64,000 nucleotides of DNA from Phellopilus nigrolimitatus (taxonomy: Eukaryota; Basidiomycota; Agaricomycetes; Hymenochaetales; Hymenochaetaceae): the NCBI GenBank assembly GCA_021029095.1, contig JAJOHG010000036.1:1-64000 (forward strand), read 5' to 3'. The notes under the pieces are model-generated. The model worked only from the letters and a program-made list of their open reading frames with translations, had not been told where the DNA came from and made no database searches. The position numbers and the translations under genes were made by a program. This document shows, one piece after another, positions 22,301 through 33,476 of the stretch. Each line of letters starts with the position of its first letter. Position 1 is the stretch's first letter.

Positions 22301-23515
22301 CCTTTGTCATATCTGCGAGATCAGTCTCAAAAATAGCACCTACAAACGAACTTCAGACCAAATTGCTTCAAATGGACGAGAAGACGTACCAGCAAGCTCT
22401 GTCATCCCAACGCTAACCTCGAACTGCAATTCGTTCTCCCTAGCCCACTTCAGAATCGCATTGTCTGTCAGGGCACCTCCGCTCATAAGCTGCCTGTAGC
22501 CGCGGATCAACTCCAAATACTCTGGGTTGCGGGCGCACTCCTCCATGAGGCGCCGAAATACCCATGGCACGCCCGCGAATACATCGGTCTTCGTGCGCGC
22601 CGCGGTCTGCAAAAGGATCGTGCCGACGTCGTATGCTTGGCCCGCAGCAGGTCGCGCGACACCGCTATCTGCAGATATCGGGTACGTTGAAGGCGGAACA
22701 GCGAACACATAGCATCCTACAACGAGCACGCAGTGGCATGAGAAATCGTGAGCGAGCGCCATAATATGCGAGAAAGGACCCCAGCCAAGCACACGGAAGC
22801 GCTCGGGCTGGGGACCGCTGGCAGCGCCGCGCCGCGCTCGCCACCGCTCAAGCTCAAGGTTTGTATTCGCGAACAGTGTGCCATGTGTGATCGGCACGCA
22901 CTTGAGGTTCGCGACGGACGAGGCGGAAGAGGTGTACAAAAAGATTGCGTCATCATCGGGGGAAGGGAGAGTCCTACTGGCGTCAACGAACGAGGGCAAG
23001 ACATCTTCTAACACGTTAAATTTCCTCGTAAGATGAGGAATGCCGGACTCTGCCGGTGCAAAAGTATGGGCGACCAGTCCCATTTCTACGCAAGATTCAA
23101 TCGAAAATCGGCAAACTAAAAAAAAAAACTCAAACGAACCCTTAACCAAAGCCACGTTCCCTTCCGCCGTCTCAGGAAGTACGACACACGCTGGGCGAAT
23201 GCCTTCCAGCATACCACGAAGGAGCGCCTCCGGCGCATGATAGTCCAATGGAGCAGCGACGCCACCAAGGAGCCACGTTGCAAGAATTACGGCAAGCACA
23301 TACGGATGGTTTTCACTGACGAAGGCGACGGTAGGCTTTTCGCCAAACCGCAGTCGCAGGTCCTCAGCAATTTTGAGTGCAAGAGAGAGAAGTTGTCCGT
23401 ATGTCAAGGAGTCTCCACAACACTCGATGCTCTGCGCTCCAGCCGTCCCGCGAGCGGTCGCGGCTTCGACGAATTTGTAGATGATCGTAATCGCGGATGA
23501 CGGAGAGGCGGCCAT
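16396..23515 (-). CDS. Multi-exon polyketide synthase with N-terminal adenylation domain (A-ACP-KS-AT-DH-ACP-ACP)
   Basis: It starts at the ATG at 23515 (MAASPSSAITI). Adenylation domain (about 23.5-21.65 kb): FLYTSSASS in place of the usual YTSG loop, VGMTELAG, TFRTGDMYSY, LTRKRLIWR. ACP1: LGMDSN near 21430. KS: cysteine in NTACSGGLVAL (20592), EAHGTGTVLGD, KTVFGHTESTAG. AT: GQGSQWQGMG, THSLGEIAAAG, GFHS. DH-like double hotdog: NHTLDSIPIIPAAA and an aspartate in VRKMDAILHMF. Two C-terminal ACPs have GIDSISF near 16905 and 16525. No KR, ER, methyltransferase, thioesterase or reductase is seen. Many introns of 50-70 nt join the exons in frame and I found no inactivating change. Inferred role: the A domain loads an acyl or aryl acid onto ACP1, KS-AT extends it, and release needs another enzyme or spontaneous offloading. 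The product cannot be predicted. Confidence 0.85.
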
Positions 23516-24610
23516 GGTGCTGTTCCGGTGAGAATGGATTCGGTGATTTGTTCTTTTAACGGTGGGCGGCCCATTGTACAATGTATAAGGGCCGACTGCG
23601 ACTCGGAGTGCGGCCGTTACATTAACAAAACAACGAGCGGCGAGTAGCGTCCGCTAGCAACTTATCTTGAACTTCAATTCTTAAGGAAGCGACCGGTCTT
23701 AATCGAGCGACCTGGTCCCGAACTACTTGTCAACATAGATCATCATGATTTCGTAGAGTAAATGATCGTACCTAAAGATGCATTGTCAGACGCTGTAACG
23801 GCGAGACAAATAAGATGAATGGAATCATTCACAAAGGACCGCAGCGTACCGAACTCTTCACCTCCAAAGTTGCGGACGCGTCTTCTATCGTGCCTAGCAC
23901 ATTGTAAACTCAGAGCCTACTCTCCCGAGTTTGCGCTTTGTGATGACACCACTGCTCCGCGGGTGTCATTTCTGTCAGCCAACGCTTCAAGTCTAGACAA
24001 ATCAGGTCGAATATCTTCGCGTTGAGCTAACATGAAATCTCGGGGACTAGGCATGCAAAAGATGTGCTGAGCTCGAAGGTAGGTAGGAAACATGCAGCGA
24101 AGGACTCTTGCTTGCTTATGCTTGCTTATGTAATATATGGCTATTTCGGGAAAGTGAGTTTAGTCATGTATGCCGTCTTGAAAAACGACTTGAAGACAGT
24201 AAGGACCTGGCAGTAATAGTCTGAACACTCTCTTAGCTTTCTTGTTTGCTTGTATTACTTCAGCCATGTTTACCTCGGAAAAGCTGGATCGTTCATCGCG
24301 ACAAACAATAAAGACTGACTAATCTGCGTTCGTTTTTCCGCCTGCAAAAGTACTGCCGTCTGCTTGCTCCTCGTAAAACTCAATTGTGCCTACAACGAGA
24401 AGTGCCTGAGCACTGACGCCCTTATCTAGATTTTCTCGTGGCTCGGGATTTTACATTTCCGTTGAATACACCCGCACTGCACTTTCAACGTTTCGCGGGT
24501 TTGCTGTTCGTGGAGAAACGCAGTGCTCCCGTACCTGGACCTCAGTGGACGTGTGTAGGCTCTCCTTGTGTCCTTGAAGTATTCGCCTTGACAGCCTCGA
24601 ACATGTATCG
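23516..24610. other. Upstream region of the polyketide synthase, no gene seen
   Basis: This contains the presumed promoter of the minus-strand synthase. A direct repeat TTGCTTATGC occurs at about 24111-24130. No tailoring enzyme, transporter or regulator gene is visible here. Confidence 0.45.
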
Positions 24611-25270
24611 TTGATAAGAGCTGTTTATCGCCTCTTTCATAAAGCCTTTCGGTACGAATTAAAACACTCCCTTCCCGAAGAGCCTTTCTTACAGATGATA
24701 GAAACCGAGCTAATAAACACTGGTGCAGTACCAAGCGTCGCTGTCAGCCCTCTTTGCTCATGTCTTCTTGTTCGCAATGCCGATCTACATCCGTTGAGTT
24801 ACGCCACTCTGTTGAAACTTCAGCATTTACGAATTCGGGCTTCATTGTGGGAATGATGATGTATGCCGGTACTACGAATTGCCCTGTGTGGGAGATTTTG
24901 TTTGTGCGTTCCGCTCTGGTACAAGATCTCTGGAGCTGGGACACTCTTCCGTTTCATGCTTAGTCTTTATTCGCCGCTGTGCCTTCCGGTTATGCGCATA
25001 ACGGTGCTGGAATTTTCGGATGAAACCACCCATAGGGTATGAGAGGCGATTTTCCTGCTCGTCCTCCCATAACGCTGAACGTTGACGCTCAAAAACGACA
25101 ATGCTTCGACGACGTATCACGAAGAACGCGCCTTAGATATCTTTCGCGCGGCGCCGTACCTAGAGATTCTAAATCTCAGGTACAGTGAGGTCGGATGTCC
25201 TGACTGTCTTGACCGCGTTTCCGCCGAACGAGTATATCCGCTCTTACGGAGTGCGAATCAGCTTCTGTGA
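24611..25270 (+). pseudogene. Possible remnant of an F-box/LRR-like gene
   Basis: Short open segments in several frames. The last (25082-25270, ALDIFRAAPYLEILNLRYSEVG ... ERVYPLLRSAN) resembles the C-terminal region of the F-box protein at 14421-15788 (ILQAAPHLENLVLRRVDIG ... LGVLPRLRS). The upstream segments are too degraded to place. Confidence 0.35.
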
Positions 25271-25817
25271 CGTCTTCGAAAGGTTATGACAATCCGGAAC
25301 ATAGGCACGACATTCGAAATTTGCGGCCGCCGCAGACCAGAGATCCCGCGTTAATCACTCAGATTGACGCGGGGCTAGATGCGTATATTTCAGCATCATA
25401 GGTATTATTATATACTGCAAGACGTAACTGTCATCTTTTCATAGAGATAATTTAGAGACCGGCGACATCGAGTTGCGAATGAACGGTGATAGTGGGCTTT
25501 AAAGTCACTGATTTACTGATTTTACCTCGTGGCGTTCTTGACAAATACTGCTACAGATGGGACGTCTTTCTCTTACGCACGATATTCCATGACAGCATTG
25601 CTTAAAAGGAATAAATAGCTGCATCTTTGGCATCTGTGAGCTCTTAGAAATGGATCAGAACGTCATCTCACTTGGTTTGGGTATTGGTTAGCGAAGCTGG
25701 GCCTTTTCCTTGGTGCTTGATGTCATTTCGCCCAATGCTTATGCACAGCTAAAGTCAACTATCGGCATCCTGCATGTATGTCCGCCCATATACAAGAATA
25801 GGTAGGTGAGGTCGCGC

Positions 25818-25970
25818 ACGGAGATCCTCGAAGTCGACGATACCGTTGATGAGGTTGAGGTACTTGGGGACGAGGGCCTCACAGTCATCCATGATGAAGG
25901 CGCGGCGGACGCAAAGCTTGATGTTGCTGCGCTTCTTCTTGGTCTCGAAAAGATCGAAGGGCGCACTAAA
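25818..25970 (-). pseudogene. Hsp90 gene fragment (middle domain)
   Basis: The minus strand reads [18 protein letters not shown] then [19 protein letters not shown] and [11 protein letters not shown], which matches the Hsp90 middle domain (family: [20 protein letters not shown]). The similarity stops abruptly at both ends. It is a roughly 50-residue piece with no ATP-binding or C-terminal part, so not functional. No terminal repeats were identified around it. Confidence 0.8.
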
Positions 25971-26640
25971 ATTGATATCTGAATCGTCTTACCAAAGAGC
26001 AGGAAGAAGAAAACGTACAGCTCACCGCTTCATAATGTAGAGGGTGACCTTGTGCTAGTGGGGTGCGATGAACGCCAACACGGGGTGATAATTGGAAGCG
26101 AGGATGAAAGTGAACGGGATGCATGTAATGTGTATCGGCGTGTCGGCCGTCGGCGGCGTGAAGAGACAGTCGACGGACTGCAGGATGTTGGTGGAGCCCG
26201 GGGCGAACGTGGGCGTTCCGCTTTCCTACTATCTATTTTTATTTGTACACAACATCAGCGCGAGAAACTTTGTACTCACCTTGCCTGTGCACCCCGCTGC
26301 GGTTGTGCACACATTAAACGGTCGTGCGCGTGCACGCAGGCTTGCAGCGGCCGCGGTGAGCAAAATCCGGGCGTCAACCAAGAGGCACCGAGAAGGCCGC
26401 GCCGAGTTCGTACAGCACCATGCGCTGACCTGTAGCATGATCCTTCGATATTCGAGCAGGAGCGAGAAGCATCGCATCGCCGCGCGCGTGCAGCTCGGGC
26501 GCGGTGGAGGCTCCTGCTCGCCAGCGTAGTCGAAGTAGAGCGTCTGCAGCTGCGGGCTGTGCGTGGCGAAGAGCGCGGAAGCGTGCTTGAGTTTTGCCCT
26601 GCCCACACAGCACGACTTGGAGTGGTACGGGTCCACGAGT
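25971..26640. other. GC-rich sequence of unknown origin next to the Hsp90 fragment
   Basis: Several overlapping frames on the minus strand are open but none is recognisable. A stretch reading APTFAPGSTNILQSVDCLFT (near 26210-26150) looks protein-like. It could be more captured gene sequence. Confidence 0.3.
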
Positions 26641-27581
26641 GTGTGAAAAGCGAAAATCCGGATCCGTGAGAAAGGCGCCCTCAGTCACGTTCCAAAGGTC
26701 TAGCATGTAACCGCGCGCTTCTGCGCTTCCAGTTCCACGCACCGCGCGCCGCTGCCAGCTCTTCTCATTCGTCCAAAAACAAACTGTATTGCATCTCCGT
26801 TGCGGAGGAGCCGCGTCAACCAAGTCGCGCATCGACGCTCTCAGGAGTGGTTTCGAAGGTGCGTCAGCACATATGCATGTTGTCGAGCCGTGCATCAAGC
26901 CACTGTCTATTTTGACTCGGAGGTTCCGATTGGCCCCTTTGATTTGTTCGTTGCGAAATGTAATTTCAGGAGGTGAGCTACTTTCAACAAGTGCGCATTA
27001 TCTCATTCCAGCTGTTTTAAGTATATTTCCAGAAGGCCTTTGGCCACTCATGCGTGCGAGATCGATTGTAGGGGCCGCGACGGAGAGTACTGCGAGGACT
27101 GCGTCGCCAGGAAGAATGGGTACTGCTCTGCAGGCGCGCAGACGCCTTCCTCGTCTTTTTCTTTGATGGACACAAACAAATAGACAAATCGGACCTCGGG
27201 TGCTCATGGCTCGTCGAGCACGGGGTTTCGTTCGGTTGCCGAGCTCGCAGTCTGTAGCGGATACGGCACTGTTCTAATTTTGCGCTGCGCGCTCCTGCTG
27301 CAGCATGACATGACTGACTAGCTAACACGGTGTTCCGTCCATTTCCATCCCTGCTTTCCAATCCTGAATATACTCACTTTTCCTCAGCATACAATGTAGG
27401 CACCCACACTCTCGTTTTATTATTATCATTTATTTTTATTTTTATTTGCGATATTCGCTGATATTTCATTGTCTGTTATGTTCTTAGGCAGCATCGCAAT
27501 AGGCCGTAGCAAATATTTCAAGTTGCTGAGCTACTACAGGTAATGCAATGTATACGTTGTCTGGAAAAACCGCCATTTGGC

Positions 27582-28148
27582 TCACTTCTTCTTCCCCAGC
27601 TCCGAAAGCGGAATAACTCTTCCATCTCCCTCGATTTCTTCATCCGCAAGCATGATTAGCTTGCGTGCGATTTCATCGTTCGTCATATCTTTGGGCTTGT
27701 CAAGGAAGTTGAAATCGTCCTGAGACAGGAATGCCAGGAAGTGTGCAAGATAGTTTTCGAGTGGCCCGGATTTGATGTCGGGATGGTACACCTCTTTGAG
27801 GACTGACTCGGAATGTTCCTTGCTCAGTGACGGTTTGTTGAGTTTGACAGTGGTATGCGACTCCAAACCTTCGAAGACTCCGTCAGGCTTGCTTTGCAAT
27901 GATACATGTATTTCGGATTTAAACAAATCTCTGAAGAATTTGTCGTTCTTTACATCGGTCATACGCCGGCAACTGTGCCAGTCTTCAGCCGGTTTATCTC
28001 TGCGTCCAATCAGGAATAACAATCGATCATTGGGTAGTTTTTCGCTCGTGAGCAGTATTCCCATGCGCCTCCGTCCACGTTTGTCTATCTTTGTAAAGAC
28101 AATGAAGAGGGAGTCGGGATCGAATTCCGAGTTATCAATCGTTGGCAT
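27582..28148 (-). CDS. Unknown small-protein family member, copy a (188 aa)
   Basis: Complete ATG-to-stop frame, no recognised domain. The N-terminal block DSLFIVFTKIDKRGRRRMGILLTSE is followed by a variable region, then HTTVKLNK and a strongly conserved C-terminal block (YLAHFLAFLSQDDFNFLDKP ... MTNDEIARKLIM ... EGDGRVIPLSELGKKK). It is soluble and charged, with no signal peptide. A TATA-like sequence lies at 28279-28288 (minus: TATATAAA). Between it and the ATG a GTGAGT...GCATGCAG segment suggests a 5'-UTR intron ending nine bases before the start codon, also seen in copy d. Only the variable middle differs much between copies. Confidence 0.7.
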   Translation of the reverse strand: MPTIDNSEFDPDSLFIVFTKIDKRGRRRMGILLTSEKLPNDRLLFLIGRRDKPAEDWHSCRRMTDVKNDKFFRDLFKSEIHVSLQSKPDGVFEGLESHTTVKLNKPSLSKEHSESVLKEVYHPDIKSGPLENYLAHFLAFLSQDDFNFLDKPKDMTNDEIARKLIMLADEEIEGDGRVIPLSELGKKK

Positions 28149-28199
28149 GCTGAGTTCTGCATGCCGTGCACAAAGCTGTCAGCACCAAACAGGCCTCTG

Positions 28200-28830
28200 G
28201 TTTCTATAAGAATCACTCACAGTTTTGGGATCTCTGTGGGTCTTTCTGTGATGGTGTTAACTGGAAATTATGTGCAGGTTTATATAGCACGCCGCCTTAA
28301 CATTGCATGCTGTTGCCTTTCCGCACGGCCTGCCTCTTTGGTCATGAGAGGACAACAGATGCGCCACTGGTAACTATTGCAGAACTTCAGAGTGTCAATG
28401 CTGGGATGCATACCGCAACCGTCGCGATAGTGTCGATGCAAAGTACTGGCAAACCTGCTGCGTAGCCTCGTTACTGTCGTAGCTGCGTCGGCCAGGATGG
28501 CATTTTTGTCTTTCCGGTTGCGGAAGCAAAGCAAGTGTGTGGCGGGTCGTTAAGCTGGTTGAGAGTTTTGCTGCTGGCCAGTGCAGAGGTGCACTGTCCT
28601 GTGTCTGATTGTCATACGGGCTAATTATTGATTTGCTATGAAGCCAGTCAGAGCTCCCCGGGGAGCGATCGAGTTCAGTCCGGGAGGACCAGTCCACGCA
28701 CGTTTGTGTTGCATCGACTTGTTCAGAGTATATGCGCGGGCGCCGCTCTTGGCGGCGCGTATGATATCAGCTCCCCCGCCTTTTATTCTTTTTTAATTCC
28801 TGCTTAATGAGGTTGTATGGAGTACAAGTT
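28200..28830 (-). promoter_or_regulatory. Upstream region shared by the small-protein gene copies
   Basis: About 600 bp is strongly similar to 32400-33040 and, inverted, to 44970-45600. It includes a TATA box near 28285, a segment containing GTCGATGCAAAGTACTGG, and a GC-rich inverted repeat (GGGCGCCGCTCTTGGCGGCG-like) near 28740. Conservation across all copies points to a promoter that is duplicated together with the gene. Confidence 0.5.
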
Positions 28831-29187
28831 CAGCAATGTCTATCATTGTGGCTTTTTTCATGTTCACGGTCTTCCCGTGCCAGCGGCTGCGATTTACTTG
28901 TACTCTGCTAGCTGGATGCCACCTGTTCCCCTAGATCCCAGAACTACAGCAGGTGCTCTTGGGACTAAATGTTGTTCCGCATGAATGGGTATCATTCATA
29001 TTCGTTCGTCTCCTCAGAATACACAACATTTTTCGATTGGATAAGGTACATTGTGGATTGGTACTAACGCTACATATCCAGGACTTCGCTCGTGTCGAGT
29101 GCAAGATTAGTCGTAGGAGGGAGAAGAAAGAGACAGGTTATACATAGATATATGCATATACCGCTCGCGATCGCATGCGATACTTTT

Positions 29188-30500
29188 TTACGGGTGCAAG
29201 TACGGAAGACAGAGACGAAACAACAGCCAAAAACCAGGTCCGCATTCTATTCCTGTTTTATCTAAAAGCAACGACTGTCCGGACTTGCGCATGAGGCGCG
29301 ACGCGATTTCGCGCGGCCTTCGCATCCGCTTTGCCTCCGCGTCCGAGAGGCGCTCGCCAAGCGCATACCACGACTCACCCACAATGCCGAGCACCACCGT
29401 CAGCGCGCACCTGCGGGACGACAATCAAGCAAAGATAAACAGAGTGAGAAGAGCAGGGATCGTGAGAAGAGAGACAAAACGCACCCCGCCATCGCGCCAA
29501 CGCCGCGCGCGTGCCAGCCGTTGTTATGCAGGAACGGGTCGGGCGTGTGCCCGGTGAGGTTGGTGGGGCTGTTCAGCCCGCCGCGTTTTCCGCAGTCGGC
29601 ATGCTGAGCGCGGCGCGCTGGTTGTAAAGGAAGTCCGGACGGGGTCCTCCACGGCGGTCGCGAGCATCCCTGTCGGCGGCGTGACGAAGGTGGCCGCGAG
29701 GCCGATACCGAGGTGCAAAACAATGTAGCCTGCGCGCCCAGGTGAGGCCAGTAAAGGGGGAGGGAGGGAGGGATACCCAATTATGCGCCGGGGTTGTCGC
29801 GTGCGCACCCGTATCGGCCTGCACGATGTCACCACGCGGAACTTGCCGTCATTGCTGCTCATGACCACGATGTTGATTGTCTCGTTCGCGGACAGGATGA
29901 AGTTCCACGGCCCGTATGCGCTCGCGAAGTCCGCAGCACCGGGGCCGACGTCCTGCACAAAACAGTCAGAGCTCTTCCTTTTTTTTCCCTAAAGAGGAGG
30001 AGATGAGGCGCACCGCATCGAGGCTCAGCGCGCTGAACACGGTCGGCACGATGGGCGCGTTGTATGATATGTCGTTGAACATTGCGCGGTTCGTGCCGTC
30101 CGTCGTCGTGTCGAACGCGACGAGCAGCGGCACTGTGTGGTGTCGTTCGTCTCGCTGTACGCGTCGATCATGGCGGGCGGCTCGAGCGGTGCACCGGTGG
30201 CATAGGAGATGCTTGCGGTTGCGTCTGTAAATGTGTTTATAAGTCATCGAATGGTGCGTGCGGAGGAGGGGCGGGCGCTACGCACTGGGGTTGAGCGTGT
30301 CGGGCACGGTGTCGAACATGGTCGTGTCCATGTTCGCGTGCACGGCCCAGAAGTAGAACATCGAGAACGCGGCGGTGTTGACGACGCGCAGGCGGTACGT
30401 CTTGCCGGGCTCGAAGGGCAGCGTCGCGTTGCCGCCGTATCCGTTCAGATACGTCCCGTTCTGCGCGAAGTAGATGAGCGCCGCGTCTGTGTAATCATAA
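29188..30500 (-). pseudogene. Fet3-type ferroxidase fragment A
   Basis: The minus strand shows parts of a multicopper ferroxidase in order: ALIYFAQNGTYLNGYGGNAT and TYRLRVVNTAAFSMFYFWA (domain 2), TNRAMFNDISYNAPIVPTVF, YGPWNFILSANETINIVV (domain 3), then VTPPTGMLA and NNGWHARGVGAMAGCV, the beginning of the C-terminal membrane helix. The HCHIEWH copper ligands and neighbouring sequence are missing or scrambled and frames change often. Intact fungal Fet3 oxidises Fe(II) for uptake with the permease Ftr1. This copy lacks the first domain and is dead. Confidence 0.75.
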
Positions 30501-31458
30501 TTATAGTAAAAGTATTAGATTTTAGGGCGGGCCCTCCCGTCAGCCGTGACTCTCGTCACATGTCTCGCAGTACGAAAATCCGGATCCGTGGGAAAGGCGC
30601 CCTCGGCTCGGGGTCTAGCTGTAGTGATACCGCCTCTGTCGGTCTCCGCGCGCCGCTGCCAGCTCTTCTCATCCGTCCAAAACAAACCGTATTGCATCTC
30701 CATCGCGGAGGAGCCGCGTCAGCCAAGCTGCGCGTTGGCCCTCTCAGTGAGCACATAGGCATGTTGTCGAGCCGTGCATCAAGCCACTGTCTATTTTGGC
30801 TCGGAGGTTCCGATTGGCACCTTTAATTTGTTCGTTGCGAAATGTAATTTCAGGAGGTGAGCTGCTTTCAACAAGTGCGCATTATCTCATTCCAGCTGTT
30901 TCAAGTATATTTCCAGAAGGCCTTTGGCCACTCATGCGTGCGAGATCGATTGTAGGGGCCGCGACGGAGAGTACTGCGAGGACTGCGTCGCCAGGAAGAA
31001 TGGGTACTGCTCTGCAGGCGCGCAGACGCCTTCCTCGTCTTTTTCTTCGATGGACACAAACAAATAGACAAATCGGACCTCAGGTGCCCATGGCTCGTCG
31101 AGCATGGGGCTTCGGTCAATTGCCGAGCTTGCAGTCTGTAGCGGATACAGCGCTGTTCTAACTTTGCGCTGCGCGCTCCTGCTGCAGCATGACATGACTA
31201 GCTAACACGGTGCTCTATCCATCTCCATCCCTGCTTTCCGATCCTGAATATACTCACTTTTCCTCAGCACACAATGGAGGCACCCAATACTCTCGCTTTA
31301 TGATTATGATTATGATTTTTATTTGCGATACTCGCTAATATTTCGTTGTCTCATATATTCTTAGGCAGCGTCGCAGTAGGTCATAACAAATATTTCAAGT
31401 TGCTGCGCTACTACAGGTTATGCAATGTATACATCCTCTGGAAAGCCTTCTGTTTGGC

Positions 31459-32343
31459 TCACTTCTTCTCCCCCAGCTCCGAAAGAGAAATAACTCTTCC
31501 ATCTCCCTCGATTTCATCTTCCGCAAGCTTGATTAGGTTACGTGCGAGTTCGTCGTTCGTCATATCTTTGGGCTTGTCAAGGAAGTTGAAATCGTCTTGA
31601 GACAGGAATGCCAGGAAGTGTGCAAGATAGTCTTTGAGTGGCTTTTGTTCAAAGCCGGGATCCATCTCGTGGGATAACCTCTTGAAGACTGACTTGGAAT
31701 GTTCCTGGCTCAGTGGCATTTTGTTGAACTTGACGGCGGTATGGAGTTCGTATTCTTTGACCATTCTATCCTGGGCGTCGAACGTTGTCTTTGTCCAATC
31801 TGCTTTTGTCAAATTTCTAAATTCGGGTCGTTTCCAGGTTCCAACTCTGACGACCTTTTCATCACTGTCTAGTTCTTCGCTTGTGAGCAGTAGTTCGAGT
31901 AGTTTCCTGGTTCCAACTCTGACGACCTTTTCATCACTGTCTAGTTCTTCGCTTGTGAGCAGTAGTTCGGGTAGTTTCCTGGTTCCAACTCTGACGACCT
32001 TTTCATCACTGTCTAGTTCTTCGCTTGTGAGCAGTAGTTCGAGTAGTTTCCTGGTTCCAACTCTGACGACCTTTTCATCACTGTCTAGTTCTTCGCTTGT
32101 GAGCAGTAGTTCGGGTAGTTTCCTGGTTCCAACTCTGACGACCTTTTCATCACTGTCTAGTTCTTCGCTTGTGAGCAGTAGTTCGGGTAGTTTCCTGGTT
32201 CCAACTCTGACGACATTTTCATCACTGTCTAGTTCTTCGCTTGTGAGCAGTATATATGCGAGCCTGCATCCAAATCCGTGTTTCTTTGTAAAGACAAGGA
32301 AGAGAGACTCAGAATCGTATTTCGAGATATCAATTGGCGACAT
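31459..32343 (-). CDS. Unknown small-protein family member, copy b, with internal 24-residue repeats (294 aa)
   Basis: N- and C-terminal blocks are as in the family (ESLFLVFTKKHGFGCRLAYILL; YELHTAVKFNK; DYLAHFLAFLSQDDFNFLDK; SLSELGEKK). The variable middle is expanded into six near-identical copies of a 24-residue unit (LTSEELDSDEKVVRVGTRKL plus four residues). The 72-bp unit is a multiple of three, so the frame stays open for 294 codons. The repeated peptide is acidic-basic and not hydrophobic. The near-perfect DNA identity of the units indicates recent expansion. Confidence 0.65.
   Translation of the reverse strand: MSPIDISKYDSESLFLVFTKKHGFGCRLAYILLTSEELDSDENVVRVGTRKLPELLLTSEELDSDEKVVRVGTRKLPELLLTSEELDSDEKVVRVGTRKLLELLLTSEELDSDEKVVRVGTRKLPELLLTSEELDSDEKVVRVGTRKLLELLLTSEELDSDEKVVRVGTWKRPEFRNLTKADWTKTTFDAQDRMVKEYELHTAVKFNKMPLSQEHSKSVFKRLSHEMDPGFEQKPLKDYLAHFLAFLSQDDFNFLDKPKDMTNDELARNLIKLAEDEIEGDGRVISLSELGEKK
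31837..32268 (-). repeat. 72-bp coding minisatellite, six copies
   Basis: Units begin at 31837, 31909, 31981, 32053, 32125 and 32197. They differ mainly by GAG/GGG at one position and by a final divergent unit. It lies wholly inside copy b. Confidence 0.95.
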
Positions 32344-33040
32344 TCTGACTTCTGCATGTCATGCACAACACTGTCAGCATAAAACAGACTAGTGATGTCT
32401 ATAAGAGTCACTCACATTACTGATATTGCTGTGGGTCTTTCTGTAATGATGTTAACTGGAAATTATGTGCAGGTTTATATAGCACGCCGCCTCAACATTG
32501 CATGCTGTTGCCTTTGCGCATGACCTGCCTCTTTGGTTGTGAGAGGACAACGGATACGCCACTGGTAACTATTGCAGAGCTTCAGAGCGTCAATCCTGGG
32601 ATGCATACCGCAACCGTCGTGATAGAGTCAATGCAAAGTACTGGCAAACCGGATGCTGGAGAAGTGCAGCCTCGTTACTGTCGTAGCTGTGTCGGCCAGC
32701 AGAGCATTTTTGTCCTCCCGGTTGCGGAAGCAAACCATGTGTGTGGTGTGCGGCGGGGCAAAGGAGACGGTCGTCAGACTGGTTGCGAATTTTGCTGCTG
32801 GACAGGTGCAGAGGTGCGCTGTCCTTTATCTGTTTCTCATACGGGCTAATCATCGATTTGCTTTGAGGTCAGCCGGAGCTCCCCGGGGAGCGATCGAGTT
32901 CAGTCCGGGAGGACCAGTCCACGCACGTTTGTGTTGCATCGACTTGTTCAGAGTATATGCGCGGGCGCCGCTCTTGGCGGCGCATATGATATCAGCTCCC
33001 CCGCCTTTTATTCTTTTATAATTCCTGCTTGAATGAGGTT

Positions 33041-33476
33041 GTATGGAGTACAAGTCCAGCAATGTCGCTCATAGTGGCCTTTCTCATGTTCGCGGTTTTC
33101 CCGTACCAGCGGCTGTGAATTACTTATGCTCTACTAGCTGTCCCGTAGACCTTGCACTCCAGCCAGCGTCCCTGGAGTTTATGTCCAGTCTCGCATGTGT
33201 ATAAGCATTCATATTCGTTTCTTTCCTCGGAAAACGCTATATCTTTCAACTGGATAACGCACATGTCGCAGATCGCTACACGTCCAAAACTTCCTTCGTG
33301 TTGAGTGTAAATTTGTTCGTAGGGAAAAGAAGGAGACAGGTCATACATGTAGTACATAAACACAGATATATGCATATACCGCTCGCATTCGCATGCGTTA
33401 CTTTTTTACGGATCCAAGTACAGAAGGTCAGATTATCTAAATCCAGGATTCCCTTTTTTTTCCCCAAAAACAATTT
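33041..33476. other. No gene seen
   Basis: AT-rich spacer between the small-protein upstream region and ferroxidase fragment B, partly shared with 28830-29190 and (inverted) 44520-44950, e.g. the ATATATGCATATACCGCTCG block. Confidence 0.5.

Larger units (their letters stand above)
26641..30545 (-). repeat. Repeat unit 1 (about 3.9 kb)
   Basis: In plus-strand order: a leader block beginning near GAAAATCCGGATCC (26650), a block at 26897-27330, a small-protein gene (27582-28148, -), a common upstream region (28200-28830) and a ferroxidase fragment (29188-30500, -). The same order with high similarity recurs from 30571. The 26897-27330 block has changing open frames between copies and I cannot show it is coding. 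Confidence 0.75.

Noticed and set aside
16396..23515. Possibility that the PKS region is several separate small genes
   Set aside because: Domains follow in correct order on one strand and the breaks coincide with short introns with GT...AG borders that restore the frame.
26897..27330. Conserved block with open frames in four unit copies
   Set aside because: The longest frame changes strand and phase between copies and no splice-consistent protein emerges, so it is kept as repeat sequence, not a gene.
31634..32392. 252-codon plus-strand frame with Ser-rich repeats (LVSSSSSSFLVPTL)
   Set aside because: It is the antisense of the 72-bp coding repeat in the minus-strand small-protein gene; the minus frame has family homology at both ends and the plus frame has none.
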